This document shows, in pieces, positions 1 to 5,449 of a stretch of DNA of 8,437 bases. The DNA comes from JBBRQP01 sp038226175 (GTDB lineage Bacteria > Cyanobacteriota > Cyanobacteriia > Gloeobacterales > Anthocerotibacteraceae). The stretch is taken from contig JBBRQP010000112.1 of the NCBI GenBank assembly GCA_038226175.1, positions 1-8,437 of the forward strand, in the 5' to 3' direction. The notes under the pieces were generated by a model that saw nothing but the letters and a program-made list of their open reading frames with translations, ran no database searches and was not told where the DNA came from. How positions within the stretch are numbered: the stretch's first letter is position 1; each line of letters opens with the position of its first letter. The position numbers and the translations under genes were made by a program.

Positions 1-1
1 C

Positions 2-607
2 TACGATGCGGCGGGCAGCGTGAGTAAAGACCTCAACCGGGGTATGAGTAGTATCGCTTACAACCTCCTCAAGCTCCCCCGGCAGGTGAGTTTCACCAAT
101 GGTAAAAGCGTGAGCTACCAATACGATGCGGCAGGTAATAAGCTCACCAGCAGTGCTGTTGGTGAGCAGCGGACGTATGTGGGGGTGGTGCAGTACCTCA
201 ACGGGAGCCTCTTCGAGATCGCCCATGAGGAGGGCCGCTACAGTCTAGCTGGGGGCTATGAATGGCAGCACCGCGACCATCTGGGCAACGTGCGGGTGAG
301 CTTCACGGGGGCGGGTGGTGTGGCCAGTGCCAGCCAGTACCGAGATTATGACCCCTGGGGGCGGGAGCTATCGGGCCTCAGCAGCGGGGGCAGTACCAAC
401 CGGGCAAGGTATAACGGCAAAGAGGCGTTATCTGAGTTGGGCAGCGGGGTTATGGATTACGGAGCCAGGTTGTATGATGCCCCCATTGGTCGCTGGGGCG
501 TAGCAAAAGTGTCAGCTACCAATGCGACGCGGCGGGTTACTCAGGAACGACTAAAACAAGAGGTTGAAGCAGCATTAGGACAGCAAAGCAATGAGTTTAC
601 TGTTTAA
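2..607 (+). CDS. RHS-repeat protein, C-terminal part (5' end outside window)
   Basis: The frame is open from the left edge, so the true start lies upstream; 201 residues are visible. Two YD-type repeat motifs (YDAAG near residues 1-5 and 41-45) are followed by an RHS-associated core: RDHLGNVRVSF, then YDPWGREL, then RYNGKEALSELG, then DYGARLYDAPIGRW. RHS/YD-repeat proteins are large secreted or surface shells that often carry a variable C-terminal tip, frequently a toxin. Here the core stops at IGRW (bases 485-496), and the usual continuation (a DPL-type segment and an NNP-x-DPDG-type end) is absent. Instead, 36 unrelated, hydrophilic residues rich in Q, E and R run to the stop. The tip is too short for a typical toxin domain, so the gene may be truncated or fused to foreign sequence. 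The RHS assignment is firm; the nature of the tip is unknown. Confidence 0.88.
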   Translation, partial: YDAAGSVSKDLNRGMSSIAYNLLKLPRQVSFTNGKSVSYQYDAAGNKLTSSAVGEQRTYVGVVQYLNGSLFEIAHEEGRYSLAGGYEWQHRDHLGNVRVSFTGAGGVASASQYRDYDPWGRELSGLSSGGSTNRARYNGKEALSELGSGVMDYGARLYDAPIGRWGVAKVSATNATRRVTQERLKQEVEAALGQQSNEFTV

Positions 608-648
608 CGTACTTTTACCATTATAGACACTAAACAACGATCAATCCG

Positions 649-876
649 ATGGAAACCAAGGAATTAGTAGAGCCAATCCCGTCGATGCGCCGGGGGGCTA
701 ACTCATACAAACCCGAAGATATTCGCCGTTGGGGAGTGCAACGATTCATGGACGCAGTAGCCCCTAAAGAGCCTTTTGAGATACCAGATTTGGGCTTTTC
801 AGAGGATGAAAACCGCCGTATGGATGAACTCTTAAAGCAAGAGCGTGAAGCGTCGGCCAATGTTCTTTTGATATAA
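649..876 (+). CDS. Hypothetical 75-residue protein
   Basis: I do not recognise a family. The protein is short, charged and soluble, with no signal peptide or membrane segment. It has a basic N-terminal third (SMRRGANSYKPEDIRRWG), a middle segment with the acidic run FEIPDLGFSEDE, and a likely amphipathic C-terminal helix (RRMDELLKQEREA). It begins 41 bases after the RHS stop on the same strand and ends nine bases before the convergent gene at 886-1125. The position just behind an RHS tip is where immunity genes often sit, but nothing in the sequence shows that role. An alternative is a small regulatory or antitoxin-like protein of the neighbouring plasmid module. The opposite-strand frame over the same bases looks like an antisense artefact, rich in S and R. 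Coding status is likely but not certain. Confidence 0.55.
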   Translation: METKELVEPIPSMRRGANSYKPEDIRRWGVQRFMDAVAPKEPFEIPDLGFSEDENRRMDELLKQEREASANVLLI

Positions 877-885
877 ATCTAATCG

Positions 886-1125
886 TTAATGCTTGTCAGA
901 GTGGCTGGCCTGCTTCGCTTTTTCAATAGCAATCGTTTCAGCAAGGGTTAAGTAAGGCCCTGGGTGGTTAACCCACCGTTCTCCCATCGCCTTAAGTTCA
1001 GCGTCTGTATGGCCATTTTTAATCACGGCTACCATTTTCGGAGTTCCTTTCTTGGTCGGTTCTTTAGGTGATTTGAGCATAACGGTCTCGTTCTGGTCGG
1101 CAACTGATAGGCCGAATTTGGTCAT
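886..1125 (-). CDS. Small ParA-associated protein (ParB-like partner, inferred)
   Basis: A 79-residue protein encoded directly behind the parA remnant. It has a lysine- and proline-rich N-terminal half (residues about 18-32, KSPKEPTKKGTPK), suggesting a flexible nucleic-acid-contacting arm. A more ordered C-terminal half contains HTDAELKAMGERWVNHPG and a predicted helix, LAETIAIEKAKQA. In the frame that would have carried the parA tail, a TAA stop lies three bases before this ATG, which fits a tightly coupled parA-partner operon. Small non-canonical partners downstream of ParA are common on plasmids, and their job is to bind the centromere site. The three-palindrome array at 1240-1303 is an obvious candidate target. 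The role rests on position and general character; I cannot see a canonical ParB domain. The gene appears intact while parA is not. Confidence 0.6.
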   Translation of the reverse strand: MTKFGLSVADQNETVMLKSPKEPTKKGTPKMVAVIKNGHTDAELKAMGERWVNHPGPYLTLAETIAIEKAKQASHSDKH

Positions 1126-1207
1126 TTCTTAATGAATAGGCAACGAAGAGCAAGCGGTTAGTGGTTTTCCCCGTACCACCTTTAATGCCTCCTACGGTGA
1201 AGATCAT
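1064..1207 (-). pseudogene. parA: parA remnant: Walker A start joined out of frame to the gene's end
   Basis: The frame starts MIFTVGGIKGGTGKTT, the N-terminus and deviant Walker A box (KGGTGKTT) of ParA/Soj partition ATPases, which move plasmids by ATP-dependent nucleoid binding. Right after GKTT the family pattern ends. The frame continues with about 31 residues of unrelated sequence (NRLLFVAYSLRN onwards) to a stop at 1064-1066, 47 residues in all. Intact ParA proteins are usually above 200 residues, and the Walker A', Walker B and C-terminal parts are all missing. A different frame reads about ten codons (LTACSSLPIH) to a TAA three bases before the downstream gene's ATG, as expected for the real parA end. 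The simplest reading is an internal, out-of-frame deletion of most of the gene with a junction near 1155-1163. The product could not be an ATPase. Confidence 0.8.
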
Positions 1208-1239
1208 GCGTTTACCTCTTTCTTCACGGTGTACTTTGT

Positions 1240-1303
1240 GGTGTCTAGTTACACCTATTTTCAGGTGTGAAACTACACCAGTAAATAGGTGTAACTAGAC
1301 ACC
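1240..1303. promoter_or_regulatory. Three phased GGTGT-N6-ACACC palindromes (candidate parS / par operator)
   Basis: Three 16-bp palindromes of the form GGTGT-N6-ACACC lie at 1240-1255, 1264-1279 and 1288-1303, each start exactly 24 bp after the last. The central six bases differ (CTAGTT, GAAACT, AACTAG), while the 8-bp spacers are AT-rich. An extra GGTGT half-site at 1228-1232 sits 12 bp before the first copy. The outer two copies belong to a perfect 22-bp inverted repeat, 1239-1260 with 1283-1304. The array lies just upstream of the parA remnant start (1207) and seven bases beyond the higA stop, which suits a centromere and/or autoregulatory operator. The repeats are directly visible; the parS role is inferred from position. 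Confidence 0.75.
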
Positions 1304-1309
1304 ATAAAT

Positions 1310-1669
1310 CTAATAGGCGGCTATTAAGCTTTCAGCAGGAATGCCAAGCTTAGCATGAAGCTTACGAATCATTTCTAGGCTGAGCTTTCGTTTACCGCTT
1401 AATATTTCTGACTGCCGAGCACGGGTTCCCAGGATCTTAGCCAGTTCGCTTTTTTCCTTACCCAACTGCTCCAGTCTAAACGTGATAGCATCTATTGGAC
1501 TTGGTGAAGCAATCAGATAGTGCTTGTCTTCGTAGTGTTCGACGAACAAGGAAAGAGCCTCCAGTTCGTCTAATTCCGGCGAATCGTCAGCCAGATTCAG
1601 TTGCATAAGATTGTAAACACGCGCTAAAGCGGCCTCATACTCCCGCTCGTTCTTAATCACTTTTAACAT
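1310..1669 (-). CDS. higA: HigA-family antitoxin with XRE-type helix-turn-helix
   Basis: A 119-residue protein. Residues 1-60 form an acidic, helical N-terminal region (EREYEAALARV, then LADDSPELDELEALSLFVEHYED). Residues about 61-112 form a helix-turn-helix: AITFRLEQLGKEKSELAKIL, then GTRARQSEILSGKRKLS, then IRKLHAKLGI. This is the COG5499-type HigA layout seen in Bacteroidota. HigA neutralises the HigB mRNA interferase and normally represses its own operon by binding operators near the promoter. The start overlaps the end of higB by 17 bp, giving translational coupling with toxin first, the usual HigBA order. The stop lies seven bases from the palindrome array, so the operators of the next transcription unit begin at once. 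The gene looks intact. Confidence 0.9.
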   Translation of the reverse strand: MLKVIKNEREYEAALARVYNLMQLNLADDSPELDELEALSLFVEHYEDKHYLIASPSPIDAITFRLEQLGKEKSELAKILGTRARQSEILSGKRKLSLEMIRKLHAKLGIPAESLIAAY

Positions 1670-1964
1670 AGCTGATGGTCTTTACATCTAGTTTAGAATA
1701 CTCCGCGTGCGTACCGATCCAGACGATATAGAGCTGACTTAGCCTGAACTCAATATCAGCAACGAGTCGATACGAGTTTCCTTTTATGTTGAAGACGAAC
1801 CGCTTACCGGTTATAACGTCAGCACTCGGATAGGCGTCAATCACGTCGCTGGGCTTCTCCCAATTGGCTGCTTTTACTTCCTCGGTAAAGGCTTCTAAAC
1901 TTCCTTTAGCTGTGGCATGAACCGTGTAGAAATTGACAATAGTTTTCTTGGCGATCAATCTCAT
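1653..1964 (-). CDS. higB: HigB-family mRNA interferase toxin
   Basis: A 103-residue RelE-fold toxin of the HigB_toxin type, expected to cleave mRNA on the ribosome when free of HigA. Family signatures are clear: the N-terminal helix region with NFYTVHATAKGSLEAF and EEVKAANWEKPSDVIDAYPSA, the strand pair RFVFNIKGNSYRLVADI at about residues 55-71, and the end motif VWIGTHAEYSKLD at about 81-93. The basic residues K54, R55 and R66 and the terminal GTHAEY are the usual functional positions. It is the first gene of the pair and overlaps higA by 17 bp. The 113 bases upstream, up to the resolvase stop, must hold the promoter; a short inverted repeat (TCCCA-aaa-TGGGA, about 2033-2045) there could be an operator. 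Length and motifs suggest an active gene. Confidence 0.9.
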   Translation of the reverse strand: MRLIAKKTIVNFYTVHATAKGSLEAFTEEVKAANWEKPSDVIDAYPSADVITGKRFVFNIKGNSYRLVADIEFRLSQLYIVWIGTHAEYSKLDVKTISYVKSD

Positions 1965-2077
1965 AGTAAGAATAGCTCATGGGCAAGCCTGGTTACATTA
2001 CGGGCCAATCGACAAAGTTCTTTGATATGCGCTCCCAAAATGGGAACAATTGCGGTAGTAGAAAGTTCAACTATGAG

Positions 2078-2722
2078 CTAAGTCAGGCGCTTCAAAACGG
2101 CATATACATTTGGTATATGCCACTTTCCGTTTGCTCTGTAGGTCGGTATCTGCTGCCGGTTTAATTCATCTCTGATTGCTCTGACGGTTGTAAACCCTGC
2201 TTCCCGCAAGCGCTCAATAGTCGGGTGTAGCTGTTGAGCAAATTCTATTGCTGCGGTCGCGTTTTGTTGACTTAATACTTCCTTACCGTGCTTTCCTAAC
2301 TGTATCCCGCGTCGTTTAGCTGCCCCTAGTGCGTCCTTCGTCCGAGTACTGATCTGTTCTCGTTCATGCTCGGCAAAGGCGGCCAACAGGTGTACCATGA
2401 GCCGATTAGCATGAGGATTATCAACCGCCTTGAAATCAACCCGGCTTTCCATTAAGTTAGAAATAAAGGCCACGTTCCGGCCCAACCGGTCCAGCTTGGC
2501 TATAATCAACGTCGCCTTTTCTTTGCGGCACTGAGCCAGGGCGGCTAGTAGCTGGGGCCGTTGATTTTTCTTACCACTCTCAATCTCGGTAAACGTGGAG
2601 GTAACGCTGTAGCCTTCGTACTCGGCAAACTGGCTTACTGCGTTTGCCTGAGCTTCTAAGCCTAGTCCACTCTTGCCCTGGCGATCGGTGGATACCCGGT
2701 AGTAGGCAACCGCTTTTTTCAT
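2078..2722 (-). CDS. Serine recombinase (resolvase/invertase family)
   Basis: A 214-residue serine site-specific recombinase. The catalytic domain starts AYYRVSTDRQG with the nucleophile Ser11 and Arg9. The active-site loop KLDRLGRN is at residues 76-83 (Arg79, Arg82), and the long E-helix region, AEHEREQISTRTKDAL, is at about 117-132. The C-terminal part (about 135-214) contains RRGIQLGKHG and ends LNRQQIPTYRANGKW plus a short helix, a small DNA-binding module related to the start of the Recombinase domain. The size fits a plasmid or transposon resolvase rather than a large phage integrase. Position beside higBA and the par remnant suggests multimer resolution of the parent replicon. A res-like palindrome lies 25 bp upstream. 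No transposase neighbour is in the window, so a Tn3-type tnpR role is possible but unsupported. Confidence 0.9.
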   Translation of the reverse strand: MKKAVAYYRVSTDRQGKSGLGLEAQANAVSQFAEYEGYSVTSTFTEIESGKKNQRPQLLAALAQCRKEKATLIIAKLDRLGRNVAFISNLMESRVDFKAVDNPHANRLMVHLLAAFAEHEREQISTRTKDALGAAKRRGIQLGKHGKEVLSQQNATAAIEFAQQLHPTIERLREAGFTTVRAIRDELNRQQIPTYRANGKWHIPNVYAVLKRLT

Positions 2723-2747
2723 AGTAGATTAAGACAGCGGGTTGTTT

Positions 2748-2783
2748 TTGTTACTATGTATACCCTCATTTATATAGTAACAA
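2748..2783. promoter_or_regulatory. Candidate res / crossover site of the resolvase
   Basis: A 36-bp imperfect palindrome with perfect 10-bp arms, TTGTTACTAT (2748-2757) and ATAGTAACAA (2774-2783), around an AT-rich centre containing TATA on both sides. It lies 25 bp upstream of the resolvase start. Serine resolvase dimers bind sites of roughly this size with inverted ends, commonly next to their own gene, where they also autoregulate. Only one such site is seen; accessory subsites were not identified. Confidence 0.55.
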
Positions 2784-3108
2784 GACTACCTCAAACTTGG
2801 GGTAATCCCTGAACAGCATCCGGTGGTCAGATGCACGTTGCCTTCTCTAACTCACCAATTTGCTCTAGTGCCACCTATTGTTGCTAAATTGAGAACAGAT
2901 TGCTTTCTTAGCTCAGAGACCGATGGCTGGTTTCCTAAAGGGTAGAAGCAGAACTATTATTGCCTGATTATCAACCCATTGTAGTTCCGCGACTTTGCGT
3001 ACAACAACTTATTGGGTGCTCTACAGCAAGTAGTGGCGTGGGCGCGTCTTGGTTGACAGGATAACGGCTTGATAATGAACGTTCTTTGTGGGTTTTCCAT
3101 ATACTTCG
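2784..3108. other. Gene-free stretch, no recognisable content
   Basis: No reading frame here resembles a protein and I see no strong repeat or hairpin. The stretch joins the res-like site to the repeat-bearing, GC-richer DNA that follows, and may contain the junction between the plasmid-like block and the cassette-like block. Confidence 0.5.
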
Positions 3109-3251
3109 CGACAGGTCAAAGTCCGTTCGACAGCACGTTTTAACCGGTTGGGCAACGTACCTGTCGACAGACCAAAATCTTGTGGACAGAACGCGGTAAA
3201 TGTCGTTTCGATCGACACGAGAAGGTACCTGCGACAGACCGTTTTGGCAGG
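3109..3251. repeat. Degenerate tandem repeat, units CGACAG...GTACCTG
   Basis: Three consecutive units begin with CGACAG (3109, 3165, 3232). The first two end in GTACCTG just before the next begins, with lengths 56 and 67 bp. The first 29 bases of units 1 and 2 agree at 21 positions, and a second GACAG lies 20 bp into each. Unit 3 repeats CGACAGACC and then diverges. Within the block CGACAGGT (3109-3116) and ACCTGTCG (3159-3166) form an 8-bp inverted repeat. The 12-mer CAACGTACCTGT (3153-3164) recurs inside the first attC-like site (3394-3405), tying this block to the cassette-like DNA. Function unknown: iterons, decayed recombination sites or a structured RNA are possible. Confidence 0.5.
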
Positions 3252-3365
3252 CTCCGGCCCGGACGCGGGACCACTCTCTCGGCTTATTCGGTTTTGTGGT
3301 TGTTGGTCAACTCTGCTTTGGCGTGTTACCGCTGGCAGGAATCACTCGGGTAGGTTGACGCGTCA

Positions 3366-3451
3366 GCCCAACAGGCAGGGGGTGTAAAGGTGTCAACGTA
3401 CCTGTGTTTGGCTTATCTTACGTCCACCATCAGCCCCCTGGGGCGTTGGGT
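3366..3451 (+). repeat. attC-like recombination site 1
   Basis: An 86-bp imperfect hairpin with outer boxes GCCCAAC (3366-3372, fits RYYYAAC) and GTTGGGT (3445-3451, fits GTTRRRY). Inner arms are CAGGGGG (3376-3382) and CCCCCTG (3434-3440). Unpaired spacers are three and four bases. Further pairing is possible deeper in: GGTG with CACC and ACGTA with TACGT. The 3' end, ATCAGCCCCCTGGGGCGTT, resembles the classical end of integron attC sites. Orientation would place the recombination point after G3445. No integrase gene is visible, so this is a structural match only. Confidence 0.5.
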
Positions 3452-4562
3452 GAAGTCTAAAAGGTGCTTCAAGTTTTCGGTTTGGGGCGACAATTCGAAC
3501 GCCCCGGTTAGGCGGGTTTGGGCTTGCATTTCCGGGTTGCGGCTGACAGGACAAACACCCCAGTTGGGGCAGGTCTAAAGTATAAATCCGTTTGTAATGA
3601 ATAACGCTTTTGCTTTACAGGATTTTCCCCGTTCGTCAAAATATCATCCTGAATGGATCAGGGCAAGTATAAGTGGCGGAGCCAATCCGTTATGGCTGGC
3701 TGAATGGCTTGCCAAAGGTTTAGACCTTCAGCCGAATATGCGCGTGTTGGACCTCGGCTGTGGACGGGCCATGTCCTCCATCTTTTTGCATCGGGAGTTT
3801 GGTGTGCAGGTCTGGGCTGCCGATTTATTATTTTCAGTATCAGAGAACTACCAACGTATTCAGGATGCCGGTGTGGAAAATGGTGTCTTTCCCATTCATG
3901 CAGATGCCCGGTTCTTACCTTTTGCCGCTGAGTTTTTTGATGTAATCATTAGCATTGATTCGTTTTTCTATTACGGCACAGATGATCTTTACCTAAACTC
4001 CCTGGCCCGTTTTCTCAAACCGGGTGGGCAACTTGGAATTGCGGGTGCCGGACTGATGCAGGAAATTCAACATACACTTCCTGAGCATCTCCAGCAGTGG
4101 TGGACACAAGACTTGTGGTGCCTACACTCGGCTGGTTGGTGGCAGCAACACTGGCAGCGTACTGGAATTATGGAGATTGACGTTGCCGACACCCTGCCTA
4201 ACGGGTGGCAGCTATGGCAACAGTGGCATGAGGCTATTGCTCCTGATAACAGGGTAGAGTTAGAGGCTTTACAAGCCGATAGTGGCCGCTATTTGGGCTA
4301 TGTTCGTGTTATTGGCCGTAAACAGGAAAATATCCAATCCGAGGAGCCGCTACTGTCCATACCCACAGAGTATAAACGAAGACCACTACTTTTGAATCAA
4401 GAATAAAGGTGTGTTGTTGGTTTCGCTCCGCGTGGGCGGGTTGACGGGCGGCAGGAAGCGCGTCCCCACGTCAAACGACAGCCCAACTAAAACAGGTGTG
4501 TAAAGGTCGAAAGTACGTGCTATTTTTTGAGTAACTCGCTCACCGTCAACACCTGTGGAGCG
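3446..4562 (+). mobile_element. Candidate integron-type gene cassette carrying a methyltransferase
   Basis: If attC-like sites 1 and 2 recombine between G and TT of their GTTGGGT boxes, as attC sites do, the excised unit is 1117 bp. It would hold one gene (3597-4406) in the same orientation as its 3' attC-like site, the standard cassette layout. The 151-base leader before the ATG is long for a cassette. It contains short hairpins, for example GGGGCG with CGCCCC near 3485-3506 and CCCC-AGTT-GGGG at 3558-3569. The cassette reading depends on the attC reading and on an integrase elsewhere. Confidence 0.4.
3597..4406 (+). CDS. Class I SAM-dependent methyltransferase
   Basis: A 269-residue Rossmann-fold methyltransferase of the Methyltransf_11/25 type. 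Motif I is LDLGCGRAMSS at residues 51-61. The acidic residue closing strand 2 is Asp76 in VWAAD. HADARFLPF (101-109) is the strand-3 region, DVIISIDSFFYYG (115-127) is motif IV, and FLKPGG (139-144) is the usual post-II segment. Residues about 155-215 are unusually rich in tryptophan and glutamine (LQQWWTQDLW, WWQQHWQRTG, WQLWQQW) and probably form the substrate lid. The C-terminal tail from about 245 is variable. The substrate, small molecule or lipid, cannot be told from sequence; there is no DNA-methyltransferase NPPY/DPPY motif. It is the only convincing gene between 2784 and 5449 and is bracketed by the two attC-like sites, so it is probably cargo rather than part of an operon. Confidence 0.9.
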   Translation: MNNAFALQDFPRSSKYHPEWIRASISGGANPLWLAEWLAKGLDLQPNMRVLDLGCGRAMSSIFLHREFGVQVWAADLLFSVSENYQRIQDAGVENGVFPIHADARFLPFAAEFFDVIISIDSFFYYGTDDLYLNSLARFLKPGGQLGIAGAGLMQEIQHTLPEHLQQWWTQDLWCLHSAGWWQQHWQRTGIMEIDVADTLPNGWQLWQQWHEAIAPDNRVELEALQADSGRYLGYVRVIGRKQENIQSEEPLLSIPTEYKRRPLLLNQE

Positions 4563-4568
4563 TTGGGT
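4481..4568 (+). repeat. attC-like recombination site 2
   Basis: An 88-bp hairpin in the same orientation as site 1: GCCCAAC (4481-4487), spacer TAAA, arm ACAGGTGT (4492-4499), a central loop region, arm ACACCTGT (4549-4556), spacer GGAGC, then GTTGGGT (4562-4568). The inner arms pair perfectly over eight bases. They differ in sequence from site 1 (CAGGGGG/CCCCCTG) while the outer boxes are identical, so structure is kept while arm sequence varies, as in attC families. It follows the methyltransferase stop by 74 bases. No integrase gene is visible. Confidence 0.55.
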
Positions 4569-4866
4569 GTTTATCTATCTGATTGGGTTGCGTTTAAAAA
4601 AAGGTGTAAAATTACGGTCCGTCGCCGTATTCACGGCTCTGCTCACCGGTTTTGTTATGTCGCCTTGGGTAGGCATAGCCGTAAAGTACAACGTTTTGTT
4701 ATAGCCTTAAACAACGTCATTTTCCTCATTTGTCGACGTGTACAAGAGAATTGGGGTTATATTTTACTTCCACTCGCGTTGCATTTTCCGGGGTTTGGAT
4801 GTCATCTGTCATTGTGTCCGGGTTCTTAGAAAAAGCACATAACATAACGTGTAGTATAAAACCGCT
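4569..4866. other. Non-coding stretch after attC-like site 2
   Basis: Overlapping frames cross this stretch but none looks like a protein. The 12-mer TAAAGTACAACG (4682-4693) recurs in the hairpin at 4867-4927. A weak inverted repeat (ACGTT with AACGT, about 4691-4717) follows it. It may be a decayed or gene-less cassette. Confidence 0.4.
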
Positions 4867-4927
4867 CCTGCTAAAGTACAACGCCTGGCCACTGCTTGTG
4901 CAGGGCCGGGCGTTGTACTTTAGCAGG
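4867..4927. repeat. 61-bp near-perfect hairpin with a single bulged base
   Basis: Arms 4867-4890 and 4904-4927 pair over 24 bp with one T-G mismatch. Beyond a single unpaired A (4891), four more pairs (CTGC with GCAG) close a TTGT loop. TAAAGTACAACG in the left arm is repeated at 4682-4693, and its complement forms the right arm. There is no T-run on either side, so a simple terminator is less likely than a REP/MITE-type palindrome or a folded recombination site. The outer boxes do not fit the attC consensus. Confidence 0.65.
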
Positions 4928-5449
4928 TTAGAGCATTCAGCCGCTTGCTTATGTTCTTATTCGCTGGGATTAATTGGAATCAGTGATTAAATGTCTTAAC
5001 CTGAAATAGGTTGAATGACAACCATGCAAGACCACATTCGCGACCTGTTGAGTTGCTTCTAGTACAGCGAACAGCTCAAGGGGACGACTGTTTTACGAAT
5101 CATATTCGGTAGCGTGTTCACCGTCGGGGTCGATATAAAGCGTAATCACGTCGGCGTTGCGGAAGCGTTGAGAGGGTGCTTTGTATCTCTCTGCACAGCG
5201 AGTCGTTGATTAGCGTCGAGTAAAACGCTACCTATTCGTATAAAATGGTATTATTACCATATGTTATTAAACGGGATTAGGCTAAAAAGTACGGTTGTTA
5301 CACTAAAGCACAATTTTTAACTTACAGAGATGACAAAACGCTCATCTCCATATATAATAAATCTAATAGTATTTATATAAGACGCAAATAAAGACGTTCA
5401 TTACGTGCAGCTTGGCAAGCATAACAACAATGTCTAACTAATTACGATT
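4928..5449. other. Intergenic: degraded segment and AT-rich upstream region of the protease
   Basis: From about 4986 to 5213 the minus strand has a protein-like frame broken by one TAA, possibly a gene relic. From about 5225 the DNA becomes AT-rich, as expected for the promoter and leader of the protease gene. It contains small inverted repeats: ATGGTA with TACCAT at 5245-5260, and GAGATGA with TCATCTC at 5327-5348. I could not place a convincing Bacteroidota -7 (TAnnTTTG) box. Confidence 0.4.

Noticed and set aside
630..860. Minus-strand frame opposite the 75-residue gene
   Set aside because: Serine- and arginine-rich antisense shadow of the more protein-like plus-strand gene.
1979..2164. 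Plus-strand frame between the resolvase and higB
   Set aside because: It overlaps the end of the resolvase gene and the higB upstream region, with no recognisable protein character.
2990..2997. CGACTTTG as a Bacteroidota -7 promoter box (TAnnTTTG)
   Set aside because: The two leading conserved bases do not match and no -33 TTTG is suitably placed, so no promoter is claimed.
3147..3153. GTTGGGC as the R' box of a third attC-like site
   Set aside because: It fits GTTRRRY alone, but no RYYYAAC partner with complementary inner arms was found in either orientation.
3109..3251. CRISPR array
   Set aside because: Units are degenerate and unequal in length, with no constant direct repeat, and no cas genes are present.
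3088..3387. Plus-strand frame of 99 codons, and a minus-strand frame of 65 codons at 3021-3218
   Set aside because: Compositions are unlike real proteins, both overlap the tandem repeat and hairpin DNA, and they run against each other. Treated as chance frames.
4527..4990. Two overlapping plus-strand frames of 100 and 86 codons
   Set aside because: The first starts inside attC-like site 2, both are rich in Cys, His and Ser, no motif is visible, and the second runs through the 61-bp hairpin. Not supported as genes.
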